DNA of 64,000 nt from Lepturacanthus savala (lineage: Eukaryota > Chordata > Actinopteri > Scombriformes > Trichiuridae), in the NCBI GenBank assembly GCA_030544235.1, contig CM060463.1, positions 18,291,690-18,355,689 on the forward strand, written 5' to 3'. The notes under the pieces were generated by a model, which searched no databases, was not told the origin of the DNA, and saw only the letters and a program-made list of their open reading frames with translations. Numbering within the stretch: position 1 is the first letter of the stretch; every line of letters begins with the position of its first letter. This document shows, in pieces, positions 25,591 through 38,996 of the stretch. A program made the translations under genes and the position numbers.

Positions 25591-25930
25591 TTAATAAACT
25601 ACAAAGGGTACAACACAAGTATCAGAGTGGTGTACATTGATGCATTGTGAGTGTGTGTACTGAAGTAACATAGAAAACACAAAAAAGATGGATGACACAT
25701 GTATCAGTGTTCCTGTCATCAGGGGTCCAAAGTGAAGATAATGGATAGTATATTGATTACCAGACAGATTCATTACCTGCTCTACAATAAGTGGAGTGAA
25801 ACATGAAATATTTGATAGTGCTGTGGTTACATTCTGAAGCGAATATGGGACTAATGTGAAGTACAGCATCAACTCTGCCACAGTCACATAAATTAAGGGA
25901 AATAACAAGAATCATTCCTTTTTAAAACAT
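25591..25930. other. Non-coding spacer
   Basis: Nothing was recognised apart from a 105-codon minus-strand ORF with no domain that I can identify. Confidence 0.35.
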
Positions 25931-26009
25931 ATATTATTATCATTATTATTATTATTATTGTACAGGTGCAGATCTGTATATGATGATGATAATAATAATA
26001 ATAATAATT
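25931..26009. repeat. Inverted pair of trinucleotide microsatellites
   Basis: An (ATT)n block at 25931-25960 faces a (GAT/AAT)n block at about 25981-26009 across a 20-base core, 'tacaggtgcagatctgtata'. The two blocks are nearly perfect reverse complements and can fold as one hairpin. Confidence 0.8.
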
Positions 26010-26379
26010 TATGTGTTTGTGCATTATGATGTCTTGGACATCTCGGAACGGTAAGAAAATACAAATTGAAAAGACAATTGAATATTGAATAGACATGGAC
26101 TTTTAGCTCATAATTCTGACTTTTTATCTCAAATTATTTGAAAAGCTTCAAATATGGAAATGATCTCTCAATAAAATAAGATAATTCTACTTATTATTGG
26201 ATTTATTGTACTAAATACAATATATTACCCCTTGATAATATTTCACTTTTTGCAATGCATCTTACAGTATCTTATGGAGCTTAGTGAAAGTTAAATCAGG
26301 AAAACCATACTATTTATACCACTTCTCTCTCCCATGCACCGTAATTATCTTAATGGAATTTCCCGGGATGTCAATTGTC

Positions 26380-26716
26380 AAACAGCTGATCACATCTGCT
26401 GGTCTCGCTAACCAATGGCATAGCGACACATCCTCCCTTCCAGCCTATCATTTCAAAGCCGCCTGCTTAAAAGAAATTCTCTGTCCCTGCTCTATTGCCC
26501 ATCTAGCTGTTCAGACATCCCTCCAGCTCTCCCTCACCACCATCTCGTCATCGCTTTGGAGTTCTCCGCCTCTGTGCCCTGGTTCCTTGACACCAGCGAG
26601 AGTCAGTCACCACCACCTATCTGCAGAGCTACAAGGATGAAGCCTCTTTCAGGCCCATATATCCCCATTGTCCAAGTGCCAAAGACTATTATTTCACAAT
26701 TCAATTCTGTAATAAA
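26380..26716 (+). other. GC-richer LTR-like segment, unassigned
   Basis: This abrupt GC-richer island has a CCAAT-like 'accaatgg' near 26411, a TATA-like 'gcttaaaag' near 26464 and an AATAAA signal near 26710, followed by a T run. The order promoter box, body, poly(A) signal is what a solo LTR would show. No flanking target duplication or matching second LTR was found, so this is only a suggestion. The 118-codon ORF within it matches nothing I know. Confidence 0.3.
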
Positions 26717-26729
26717 CCTTTTACATTTT

Positions 26730-28440
26730 TTTTTTTAATTTTTATTGGTCAAGTGTTACATTTGATTTTTATTCTTATCAGAAGCAAATGCGATATTGAT
26801 GTGATGTGAAATTTTGATACAAAAATAAAGAGAAACAGGGTATTGGTTATATTCTTGGAAAATGAATAAGTAACAATATAACCGGGTATGTGAACCAGGA
26901 TCAAAAAGTCATTTTTCATTTCCAGAAGACTTTAACTGCCGCTGTTAAGCATTTCTATTTTATGATCGTACTGCTGCTTGCTCTGTGCAATTTTTCAAGT
27001 TATATGCACATTTTTGGTGTCTGCTTCTACAGATGCCAAAATGTACTGCAGCACCGAATATTCAGGCCGTCGCAGACTGTGTGTATGGTACTCAGCTGTG
27101 GTGGTCAGAATCTGATGATCGGTCAAAAAGTAGCGTAATATTGTTGTTAAAAAAATAATTTTAATAATTTTTAATAATTAAAATAAGTTATCATCAGCAA
27201 GGAGCGGCAGATTTTTTTTTTTGCTACACTAAGCCGTGTGGTTATTAGAGTCCAGATTATGTCTATCAATGCATTGCGATGAGATGGTTGAAATGTCATG
27301 CTGATAAAGGCAGTAACAAGCTTAAGAGGAGGCAAGGGGTTTAAGCGTTGTCTTCATTTAAAAAGACTGACATTTTTATTAAAAGTTTCATTTAAATATT
27401 CATAGAAGTAACAGACACTTGATTAGAGCTTCATTGGTGAGATGGATTCAGCTGCACTGGTAAGGAAGCAAGATATGAACAGCAGCTGCTATTGAGAGTG
27501 TCAATCTGAATCCCTGAAAGAAGCTGCGCTGCCTGTATTTGCAAATATTTTTTTTTGATCCCATATAAAACAACATCAGGACATCATGTTCAAATTGATT
27601 AAAACTAAAAAAAGACAATCAAAGCTGTAAAAGGGCTTGTTTCAAGTCACATTTTATTCCCTAATTAACTATATCATATCATTAATTATTTTAGAAATTG
27701 TATGAAACCAATGCAATGAACAAATAATCCTGGGTGACAATAATGTCATTCCTTATCTCTTAATAATTTATTATTAACTGTTTTTTATTCTTGATTTTCA
27801 ATCCAAAAAACATGTAAGTTCTAACAACCATCTCCGTGGTTTTCAGGAGAGTTAATTAACTGTCTCACCGAACACCATCAAGGCAAAACATGAATAACAC
27901 ATCTCCTTCAATGGTGAGTGATTCTTCACCTAAAATGAGTCGCAATGAGGTCAAACACTCATCCTGATTAGCCAAAGAGCACTCTCACTCGCTCATCATT
28001 CATGTGGACATTTTGGCTGTGAAAACTATTTTAGTACATTGTAGCTGCAAAATCAAGATGATAGAGACTATCAATAATCACTATATTGCCCTACAAATCA
28101 AGCTACTCACAAATCACAAAATAATTGCACATTTTTTATGTGTTCTATATGTATAATACTCTTACCATATGAGTGGACAAATATGCATTAGGTAAATGTC
28201 TTTTTTATTGTTACTGGAACACTGATAAATAGTCCCAATCCAGCTAAAGTTGTTCCACCTATTGCTAAATTTAACACTACGGACAAATACTATAAGTGGC
28301 ATTAAAATAAGTCTTCCTATCCTATTTTACTTTAACTGTACACCCTTGAAATTGAAATTGTCTTAAAATGTACAAAACAGTGAAATTGATCTTGCCTGGC
28401 CAGTCTGGTCTGTCCTCTGGGTGCTCAGCCCTTTAAACCT
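26730..28440. other. Non-coding stretch
   Basis: No gene was recognised. A poly-T run occurs at 26727-26740. The section at 27420-27540 is less AT-rich and may be conserved non-coding sequence (untested). Confidence 0.35.
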
Positions 28441-28452
28441 CTGGTCCTAGAA

Positions 28453-28650
28453 CAGGGGTGGTCAATCCTGGTCCTGGAGGGCCGGTGTGGGTGCAGGTTT
28501 TTGTTTCAACCAGCAAGTAACACACCTTATTCTTCTAATGAATGCCCTTAGCAAGGGCTCTAGTGGTTGATTAGTAGAATCAGGTGTCTTACTGCTTGGT
28601 TGGAACCTGCACCCACACTGGCCCTCCAGGACCAGCATTGCCCATCCCTG
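28453..28650. mobile_element. Palindromic hAT MITE with 8-bp target duplication
   Basis: This 198-bp element begins 'caggggtggtcaatcctggt' and ends 'accagcattgcccatccctg'. The arms are near-perfect inverted repeats over about 45 bp and include 'cctggagggccggtgtgggt' against 'acccacactggccctccagg'. It is flanked by exact 8-bp direct repeats tcctagaa (28445-28452 and 28651-28658). An 8-bp duplication with CAGGG-type ends is the hAT superfamily signature. It is too short to encode anything, so a transposase must have been supplied elsewhere. Confidence 0.93.
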
Positions 28651-28658
28651 TCCTAGAA

Positions 28659-30190
28659 TCTCCCCCACCATATAGCACACCAACTCAGGGGCTTTGTTGC
28701 CCCACCGCTACTCTAGAGCACTTCGATATCCATCTCTTTGTCTGCTCTCATTGGCTGTAGCTCTTCTTACGTCACCCCACCACAACTGGATATCAAGTAT
28801 CCTCAACTCACATCTTTGATTTGTTCACACAAAGTGACCCAGGCTCGCAGAGCAGATAACTATCTCCCCTAGATTTGGGAGAGGTTCATCTGCGATCTCC
28901 AAAACTAATCGACAAACATCCAATCAGGTCCAAAGTCGTGTGGCCAATCTACACAGAAGACCAGAGGATTGACCGATTGTTGATTTTGGCTCTAAATGTG
29001 ACCAATGTGCCTTTTTTTTTAAATGTCTTTGCTTCTGTAAGTATCTTCTGTAAGAGAAAATGAGCCTCAGGTCAGATAACTGTACATCTCCCCACAGTGG
29101 AACAATTAAAAAGATCAAAGCTCTCAGACCACTTGCCAACTGGATTCTGTCTCTTTTTCTGCAGTAAATTAAAAGGTCAAAAACATGCTCTTTTTTAAAT
29201 CTATTGATATTTCTAAGGTGTAATACCTTGAGATAATTCACAAATGGTATGAAGAGAAAAAATTCAGATAAATATATCCCAAATACACCTCTACAAGATA
29301 AGATGCTCAACAAGTAGCCATAGGACCTTAACTCACCTCAACACATTCAACAATGTGGTGCTATGAGTCACTGTTGGACCGATGCAGTTTAACAATGGCT
29401 GATAGATGATAAGAGTTGTTAAATGATCCCCTCCAGACATCCATTAAGACAAATGCAAGTACTCTGATGGGAACAATAATATGTGTCTCATTTTTCCCAA
29501 AAAAGTATAATTAGTCACATTAAAATCCCCCCAAAAAATGATGTGTATTCTTTCTCCGGCATAAGAAAATCCTGACTCTATAATTATGCAAACATTCAAC
29601 TCATTAAGTGTTAATGCTGGACAAAAGATGCCTTCCCTGTAAAGTCATTCTCAGTGTTTATTGCACTAGAGACTTTAAATTTTCTGTCATTCATATGTGA
29701 ATTGAATATTAGTCCAGGATTAACTTCCACACTATTTGTATTTCCACAAATCATGCTTGTGGGCCCACCCCTTAAAATCTTATTTTTGGTGGCAGAGAAA
29801 CTTTCAACTTCAAGCAGTTGAATGTGAAAACAACCTTCTCGTGTCAAACTTTGCACCCTAACCCTAACATAATTCTGCTAAGAATTAAGCTCAAACATCA
29901 AACTGCATGAACAAAAAGAAAAAAAAAAACATGACTAAGTTCTTTGTGTTTCCCTGCAGTCCAAAGCATGTTTTGTCATTTTGTGCACTGTTGAATTTGA
30001 CCTTTGGATAGCTATTAAAACCTGTTTCTTTATCAGGCCAAGGGTATATTTTTATTCTTAACACCATATTACTGTGAATCACACTTTTCATTGTATTATG
30101 TAAAACACTTCTGAAAAATAAAATGACTTCTTGAATGATCTCCAGAATTTGGTATCTGTTGAACATTTTGTTTAACTATTGTGTTACTGC
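28659..30190. other. Non-coding stretch
   Basis: No gene was seen. The longest minus-strand ORF (28924-29313, 129 codons) lacks recognisable motifs. It contains frame-neutral AT-rich sequence and no flanking splice signals that would tie it to fhit. Confidence 0.35.
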
Positions 30191-30194
30191 TAGT

Positions 30195-30725
30195 GGTGAT
30201 AGAAATACTCTGATATTTTACTTAAGCAAAAGTAGCAATAAAGCAAAAAAGTTCTGAGTGGAAAAAATGGCACACAAGTAAAAGCAGATTATTAGCAAAA
30301 ATGTAGTTAACTAAATAAGTAAAGTCCAGTGGTTCCCAACCTATGGACCAGCCCATCCATAGCATTAACATTTATTGAAATTAAACCTTCTAATAAGTTT
30401 AGAGGGAAATAACCCTATTTGGTCAAGCTGTGAAAAGGTGATCCTGACTGGACACTGCAATTTGTAAGTTTGTAAGACAAAGATTTTGTGAGCCACTGGG
30501 CCATATGTTAAACATTTCATATATTATCCATTGTGTCATATCTGTACATGAAAAGTAACTAAAGCTGTCAGATGAATATATGAGAAAGTACAATATGTAA
30601 AACGTAGTGAAGCTAAGTATAAAGAAGTATCATGCTGAAATACAAGAGTACAAATATCTCAAAATGATACTCATATGCAGTACTTGACTAAATGTACTTG
30701 GATACTTTTCACCACTGTAACAACA
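30195..30725. mobile_element. 'acttaagtaaaagtag' dispersed repeat with nested hAT-like insert
   Basis: The outer blocks 'attttacttaagcaaaagta' and 'gactaaatgtacttggatac', the latter followed by 'ttttcaccactg', belong to a dispersed fish repeat also seen near 35.2-36.45 kb and 52.3-52.5 kb. Inside, 30327-30498 starts 'cagtggttcccaacc' and ends 'gagccactg', hAT-like terminal repeats (8 of 9 ends match). The expected 8-bp duplication is not visible. Confidence 0.6.
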
Positions 30726-31845
30726 TAGAAATCTCTTCCTTTCTTGGTTCCAGTAACCCTGCTTCTGTCGTTCACCTCTCTAATCATGTTTTGACATCTA
30801 TCCTGTGTGACCTTTTGGATGAGCCATTTCATCGCAAAGCACACAGCATTTCAAATTGTTGGGACAATGGTGAAGAATGGATGAAAGAGCAAGTCTCTCT
30901 CACACACACAAAAGATGTCAGACGTTTTCTATTGTGTGCAAAATCCAGATCAAAAATGTTATGCCAGTTCATTGTTTTCACTGTGAATGATTGAAAATTT
31001 CTCAATATGAGATGAAATGTAGGGACTCAGGCATATTGTTTAGTGATATGACACAGCAGATATACCTTTGTGTACCTCTGTTTTTTCTGCGAAACTTCTA
31101 GACATTTTAAACTCTTGAACTCCAACAGTGTACACGTTTTTTTTGGTATTTGAAGCAATGTGATAAAATGGAGGCCATTTTTCCTGCGGCCCATGTCTAC
31201 TTGAAGTTCTAACCCTCTGAACTCGATTTCACTTTCTGTTCTCAGTTATAAGTTTAGATCAAATAGGTGCCTTGAGTGAGGATTTAATTAATTACGCTTT
31301 CCCTTTTAACACAGAGAATTCTACTTTCTAGAAACTTGATGGAAGAGCAGGCCTGTATTGCTTTGATCCAAGGTCAAAATCAAAGATTTTTGCCTCATCC
31401 ATTCTTTCAACAAGGAAGCTACACTTTGTCCTCAACTACTGGACAGACTGAATGAAATATGCTGCGTACTGTGCAGCTCTACTTTTGAACATCAAAAAAA
31501 AGAAATCATTGACTTTATAAAAAATACATTAATAATCATAATTAAACTCATAATATTCTTTGGCCTGCACCTCACGTTGATGTGTTTTTCTCCTACTGGC
31601 TGTAACTTTAGACTCATAAAACCTCACAGATGTCCAAATGTTGCCAAGACAATAAAACACCATGCACAACTGGATGCTGGAGGAAGGCCTGGACATCCAA
31701 AGCCCAGCGAATCATTACCGGAGACTCTACTTTGAAGTTCTATCTATCTATTCTGTTGATCTATTTTATAGTGACTTGGAAGTGTTTTGATCAGAGATGT
31801 GGCAGCAGTCCTGAGTGCTTGCTCTGTGAACAGCCCTGAGACTGG
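30726..31845. other. Non-coding stretch
   Basis: No gene was recognised. The 100-codon plus-strand ORF at 30692-30994 overlaps repeat sequence and has no known domain. Confidence 0.35.
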
Positions 31846-31850
31846 TCCGG

Positions 31851-31944
31851 AAGGTCTGACCTAAAAAAACACCTCACACCTCTGCTTTCTGAAGTAAACT
31901 GTGATTAACTGAGGTGTGGGGTGTTTTTTTTAGGCCTGACACCT
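31851..31944. repeat. Short inverted repeat with about 31-bp arms
   Basis: 'aaggtctgacctaaaaaaac' + 'acctcacacct' (left) pairs with 'aggtgtggggtgtttttttt' + 'aggcctgacacctt' (right) with a few mismatches and a loop of about 30 bases. This is possibly a very short MITE. Confidence 0.7.
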
Positions 31945-33589
31945 TTTGATTACAGAGGGACCATAATGATGATTATAATGATAATGGTGATTTGTAACAA
32001 AAAGATAGCAGTTCCAACATTGGTGACAATAGCAAATTTAACTAAGCAAGCAAAAAGAGGAAGTCAGAAGAAGCCAAAAGGAATCAAAGAGAGTTCAACA
32101 AATTATGTATCTTGGTTTAGCATTTGAGAAATGGAGAGAATTGCAGGATATCCATGGTTTAGGATTGAACTCGGAACTTGCTATTTGTCTCCCGGACCGT
32201 TAAGCTGCTAACTTCATTGTAACATTAGTGTGAAATTTGAGTGGTTGCTTAGTTACCAATGAAACCAAGTGATTAATGGCTGTGCTGGCCAAACTTTTGT
32301 TTGTTGTGGAAACTGCAAGTGGCTTGCTAGATTGTTTCTGAAAAGAATGCTTTGTAGTTATGTTTTGAATGGCTTGCTAGCTTCCGTGTGCACAGTGGGC
32401 AGAGCAGTAACATTGAGCCACAGAGGAGAAACACAAAAAGGAGGTGGGAGCGGAGCACCTTCTTGTGCCTGATTTTGTCTGAAGTTGTTTCCCCCAGCTT
32501 TAACTCAATGCAACTGAATGAAAGCACAACTGGATTATGTTTTAGTTCTCCATTTTTAAACATTGTGTATTTGTCAGGGAAGAGATGCACTGGTCTGATT
32601 TCTGTTCATTCATCCATTTTAATCCATAAATAATAGTAGATTATGTAGATGTTTGTGGTTTAAATTTGATGAATCCTTTCATTTCTTTCCTCAGTATCTG
32701 CGTCTTTAAACCTGACCTGGCTGAAGCAAGACAAATTTAAGGGACCCCAAGCTATATTTTTTCTTTACTTCTTCCAGTACTTAGCTCGACAGATTAAAGT
32801 AACATAGTTTAAACAAGACAAGAGCTGTAAGGTTCAAATCTAGTAGCAGAAGGATAAACCCTTTTCATTGTTATGACCCCATGACCTTTCCCCCACTTCT
32901 AGTAAGACTTCACAGTTTATCACAGTTTAGTTGTATCTGATGCATTTGCCACAATTATTGTGGTTTTACACTCCTACAACTGCTTAGACTATTACAGCTT
33001 TCCAAATACTCATAATTTTTAGGAAAATCACAACTTACACAGAAACTTAGCGGCCTGTAGCAGCCTTTTAGCTAACTGCAACAGGACCTGACTCCATAAC
33101 AAAGCTGGGGAGAGAGCAAAGGAAGTACAACACATAAAACCACAATAGCCACGTTAAAATACATCAGGTTCAAATTATACAGAACTTTGCTTTTAAAACA
33201 GAAAAAAATATCAGTAAGAATTATGTGATGCAATAAACATAACAGCTATGACTTTACAAGGTTTTAGACTAGTTCGTTTCATTTATGTATTATATAAATT
33301 ATGATATATTGTAGTTGGTAAGTGGACTGCTGCAGACATGAATATCAGATTTATGGATTTCAAGTGGGCTCATGACAAGCTAAGTATAATCCACAAAAAC
33401 ACAAAAAGACTGAAATAGAGCACATTGCCTCTATTATGAGTACTGACAGGCTTAGTGCTCCAAAGGACTAAAATGAAAGCAGAAGCAAAGAGTAAAAAAT
33501 CCTGTCAAAAAAAGGGGAAGACATGAATAAGGCTTTTGCAAAGCAAGTATGATGCACTGTGACAGCTCTGTTCGGGCAAGACGCCACTA
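31945..33589. other. Non-coding stretch
   Basis: No gene was recognised. A short direct repeat 'ggcttgctag' occurs at about 32321 and 32371. The antiparallel ORFs at 32.3-32.6 kb are unassigned. Confidence 0.35.
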
Positions 33590-34612
33590 AAGACAATCGG
33601 AAGAGAGCCCGGGAGACAAAGGAAGAGACAGAGGGAGAGACAGGGTGACAAAAGATAGAGAGAGCGAGAGACATCAATACAGATAGGACAAGAGAAGGAG
33701 ACAGAGGGTGAGACGGACTAGGACACAAGGAGACAAAAGAAAAAGAGAGTGAGCGACCTAGAGACAGACAGGGGAAGTGACAGAGACACGGCGAAGTGAC
33801 AGAGAAACAGAGAGAAAGGAAGATAGGAAGACAGACTGAGACAGAGAAAGAGAGATAGGAAAAGACTGCAAGACAGAGGAAGATACAGAAAGACAGGGAT
33901 GTATCAAGGAGACAAAGAGACAGAGGGACAATAAAGAAACGGGGGAAAGAGGAAGAGACATCAGGAGATAGATAAATAGACAGAGTTGACAAAGAGACAG
34001 GGGGAGAGAGAAAGAGACAGAAGGAGACAGAGGAAGAGAGAGGGTGACAAAAGATAGAGAGAGTGAGAGACAGAGAATGAGACTGAGGAAGACACAGCAA
34101 GACAAAAGGAAAAGAGTGTGAGTGACCGAGAGACAGGCAGGGGAAATGATGGAGACACAGAGAAACAGAGGAGGTGAGAGGAAGATAGGAAGAGACAGAG
34201 AGACAATGAAGAGACAAGGAGACAGAAAAAGAGACAGAAAGCAACAGCAGGAGAGAGAAGGAGAAGAAGAAGAGACAACAAGACAAAAGGAAGAGACTGA
34301 AAGAGATAGTAGGACAGTGAAGAGACAGGAAGACAGAGAGACAATGAAGAAACACTGAGACAAAGAAGGAGACAGGGAGACAGAGCAGACACGGAGACAA
34401 GAAGGGACAGGAAGAGAGAGAAAGAGACAGAAGGAGATAGAGGAAGCGACAGAGGGAGGCAAAGGAAAACACAACAGGAGAAGAAGAGTTAGGAAGACGG
34501 CGATGTGTCAAGGGGACAGAAAAAGAGACAGAAGGACAGTGAGGAGACACAGAGATAGGGACGGAGAGAAGGAGACAGAGGGAGACAGAGGCCGGGAGAA
34601 CAGAGACAGATC
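33590..34612 (+). repeat. 1-kb purine-rich (GA-rich) strand-asymmetric tract
   Basis: The plus strand is an almost continuous run of degenerate 'gagacagag' and 'agagagaaagagacag' units (AGAGAC-type) with very few pyrimidines except the C of 'gac'. The minus strand therefore reads as long Ser/Leu/Phe/Pro-rich open frames (360, 238 and 143 codons in shifted registers). Overlapping low-complexity ORFs in more than one frame show these are not genes. Such tracts can adopt triplex structures. Confidence 0.92.
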
Positions 34613-36070
34613 ACTAGCCCAGCGTTGAGCTGCTGACTGTGTTCTCTGTCAGCGAGCTGCTGTCAGCAGTGCCGGCCTCCTGCGCAGTTTCACTTCATCT
34701 AAATAAAATGATAATACAACTGCACTCCTGAGTACCATCCCTTCTATTTACAGCGATAAACAGCCAGTTGACTGTGGATTCCACTGTAATGCACTATCTG
34801 CATCTGATAAAGCACCGGACTTCCTCTCCTGGCAGCGGGGGCGGAAGTAATAAACTCACTTTTACCTGCGTCTTACTGTGAGGATCTTTTTTTTTTTTTT
34901 TAATTTTTTTTTTATTTTTGTTGTTGTTGCTGTTGTTGGACAGCAGATATGCTCCATGGCGCGCAAAGCTTTAACACAAGGACCGCACACGTTTTTATTC
35001 CTCTAAACTGCGTGGAAATCTGAAGTTTTCACATCACGGATGATGAACCAAGCAGTGTTGAAACATGAGGCACTTCCAGCTGTTACAGGAGTTCACTGCG
35101 GTGTGCTGGATCAGACCATAACTGGAGGCTTGAATAATATTTCTCATAGTCAGGTATATTCCAGATAAGTCTAGTTTATTTTATAGCTCAAAATCACACT
35201 GTATACCGTGATGGACCAAGGAGTCAGATCTTTTACTTAAGTAAAAGTAGAAATACTGTAAAGTACTGTAAAAGTACTCCAAGTACTGAATTGCAAAGGA
35301 TACTTTTTAGCAAAATGTACTTAATCCATTGAGTTTTGAATCCACTGTGGGCCAACAAGATCATATAAAGTAATACATGTTGGGTGAATGTGGGGTTCAT
35401 GCAGGAATACTGAAGTTAATTTCAAACCCTTTTTAAGATGTTTTAAAGACCTTTTCAAATATATTTAGAGACCTCATCTCCACTTCAAGCAGTAATCAGA
35501 ATCACAACTTACAAAATTCAGGTCAGTTGCTAAATTATGATAAAACCATAAAAAAGGATAAATCATTTTGGCTAATATTGAGATCGAAATAATTTAACAT
35601 AATTCATCAACTTTGGAAACATTATGTATTTATTTTACTTTACTTTACTATCTTTCTCTAACTCTTACTATCTCTAACTATGTAACTGAATTTCTTTTAA
35701 ATACATTTCAACTGAAAAAAAAATATGATAAATACATGAAAACCAAGACTCTCTTCCTATCATCTTAAACCATTTAAGCCCTTTAATTTTTAAGTGTTCA
35801 TGCATATAATAATATCAAACACTCAGAATCATGTTATGTATCTACTATCCATTTTGTACTCTACTTTGAAGAAAATTTTAATGACACAAATATGCCCATA
35901 AACAAAAACATTTATCCCAGGTACAAAATTGGGTCAGGCAACAATATAATCATATTAATTTAAAGAAAATTATCCTTTCTGGGAGGATTTACCCTGTTCT
36001 TGAGAGGATGGGGCAGGAAGTCGATGCCGTTATGACAGGAAGCAATTGGAAAATATATATATTTTTTTGC

Positions 36071-36074
<4 letters not shown>
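34613..36074. repeat. Mixed stretch including an 'acttaagtaaaagtag' repeat copy
   Basis: 34620-34880 is GC-richer unknown sequence. A T-rich run with a gttgtt block lies at about 34889-34938. From about 35209 'ggaccaaggagtcagatctt', then 'ttacttaagtaaaagtagaa' and 'agtactccaagtactgaa', matches the dispersed family also seen at 30.2 kb; its other end may be near 36.3-36.45 kb ('actcaagtaccctaaaattg'). No gene was seen. Confidence 0.5.
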
Positions 36075-36116
<42 letters not shown>

Positions 36117-36140
36117 AAAAAACAAAAAAAACAAAAAAAA
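36075..36140 (+). repeat. C32 run followed by an A-rich run
   Basis: There are thirty-two consecutive C (36075-36106), then about 16 A and further interrupted A runs. The minus strand is a G32 homopolymer, capable of G-quadruplex formation. The length may be inexact, as homopolymers are error-prone in sequencing. Confidence 0.85.
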
Positions 36141-36454
36141 ACTTTTTTTCTTTTTTTTTAATTTTTGAGTTGAAAAGGACAGTCATAGACTTATGACTAT
36201 AGTTGCTGGTGCATTTAAAGAAAGAAAGCAGAATGCTAATTTAAACAGTAAGAATATTTAAAAGTATTTAAACTTGTTGTCTGAAAAGTAATTAAAACTG
36301 CAAGATGAATGCAAAGACGAGAAAGTACAATATTTCCCTCAGAAAATGTAGTGGAGTGGAGGTATGAGGTAGGATAAATGGAAATACTCAAGTACCCTAA
36401 AATTGTACTTTAGTCCATTCCTTAAGTAAATATACTTAGTAACTTTCCACAACT

Positions 36455-37240
36455 GTCTGTACAGCAATAAAAGAAAATGTCCCTTTAACAAGGAAAATTA
36501 ACTTGTTATATAACAATATCCCACCTGACAATTTATCTTCACTTTCTGAGACATTTAAGTAACTTGAACAATCCCTGAGCTGCACAACAGTGCAATAAAA
36601 CCAAGCTAACGTCACAACAGAAGGACATTTCCCCCCTTTCCACATCTGTTGCAGAAGTCATAAACCTATTTAGAATGGGTGACACTACTATGAACCCATT
36701 CCCCTCCACACCTGTGTAGGACTAGGGATGGCAGACTCAACCATAAAAGGCATTCCTGTCAGCTTAGTAAGCATAAACTCAAATTACACAAGGAGAATAA
36801 ATCACGAATAGACACACAGTCAAATTCGCTGCCACAAAAGCAACAGAAGAAGGATCTCTCTTCCAGGATGGATAGACTTGCACAAGATGTCGTATGTACA
36901 GAATAAAAACACACAGAATGCAGCACTGAGCAGGATAACAGGTTGATAAAGATTTATAGTGTATAATGGGAGGTAGAGATGTTAAGGATCAGAACAAAAT
37001 ATGGCCTGAGCCCCAAGTTTGCCGCCTCCTCTTTCATATTCTGCATTATATTAAGGCTTGAATATGTGGAGATGTATTTGAGGAATTGATGTTTTGATGA
37101 CAGTACATTAAATTCATATTATTTATTTACATGACATATTGGATATGGTGGTTTCAATAGTATAGTATTGATATTGTGTATTAATTATATTAAGTTGTAT
37201 TATGTGATAATAGGTGCTCCAAAGGACTAAAAATATTATA
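36455..37240. other. Non-coding stretch
   Basis: No gene is supported. One minus-strand segment at 36996-37046 spells a peptide loosely like the Fhit C-terminus, but it is rejected because it lacks the conserved Trp and the expected stop. Confidence 0.35.
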
Positions 37241-37272
37241 TTATATATATGTGTGTGTGTGTGTGTGTTGGT
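37241..37272 (+). repeat. (TA)n-(TG)n microsatellite
   Basis: A short TA run passes directly into about 10 TG units. Confidence 0.85.
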
Positions 37273-37591
37273 ATATTATTTATGTGTGTATTTCTCTTTA
37301 ACATTATAATTATATTATTATCTTTGTACTATTATGTCATACCATTGGATATAACTTTATTACACCCACTATACTTTCTACTCTCGCATGCAATACTTTG
37401 TGTTGTCAGTTTGCGCATTTGCCCTCTGAGTATGATGTATTTGTCCTCTATGTTAGCTTGTCAGTTGTCTTGCAATTTCACAAAAACAAAAGAAATAAAT
37501 CTGCTGAGGAGACGCTATTTTAAATTAAATAAACAGATCATTCACAGACAACCTTTGGATAGTTATCAAGCACTAAGCAGTGGAATATACC

Positions 37592-38915
<1,324 letters not shown>

Positions 38916-38994
<79 letters not shown>
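38916..38994. repeat. (TA)n, about 78 bp, right of the Tc1 element
   Basis: This is an uninterrupted TA array that starts with the right-hand target TA of the transposon and continues the left array. Confidence 0.95.

Positions 38995-38996
<2 letters not shown>

Noticed and set aside
28924..29313. 129-codon minus-strand ORF as a gene or fhit exon
   Set aside because: No recognisable motif, AT-driven composition and no resemblance to the missing fhit segments.
33468..34550. 360-codon minus-strand ORF (Ser/Leu/Phe-rich) and its overlapping 238- and 143-codon companions
   Set aside because: They are the antisense reading of the purine-rich simple repeat; open frames in more than one register and low complexity show they are not genes.
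36996..37046. Minus-strand peptide MQNMKEEAANLGLRPYF, loosely like the Fhit C-terminus
   Set aside because: It needs an inserted residue, lacks the conserved Trp-Arg-Ser upstream, has no stop where Fhit ends and no clear acceptor at the right distance. Chance resemblance is more likely.
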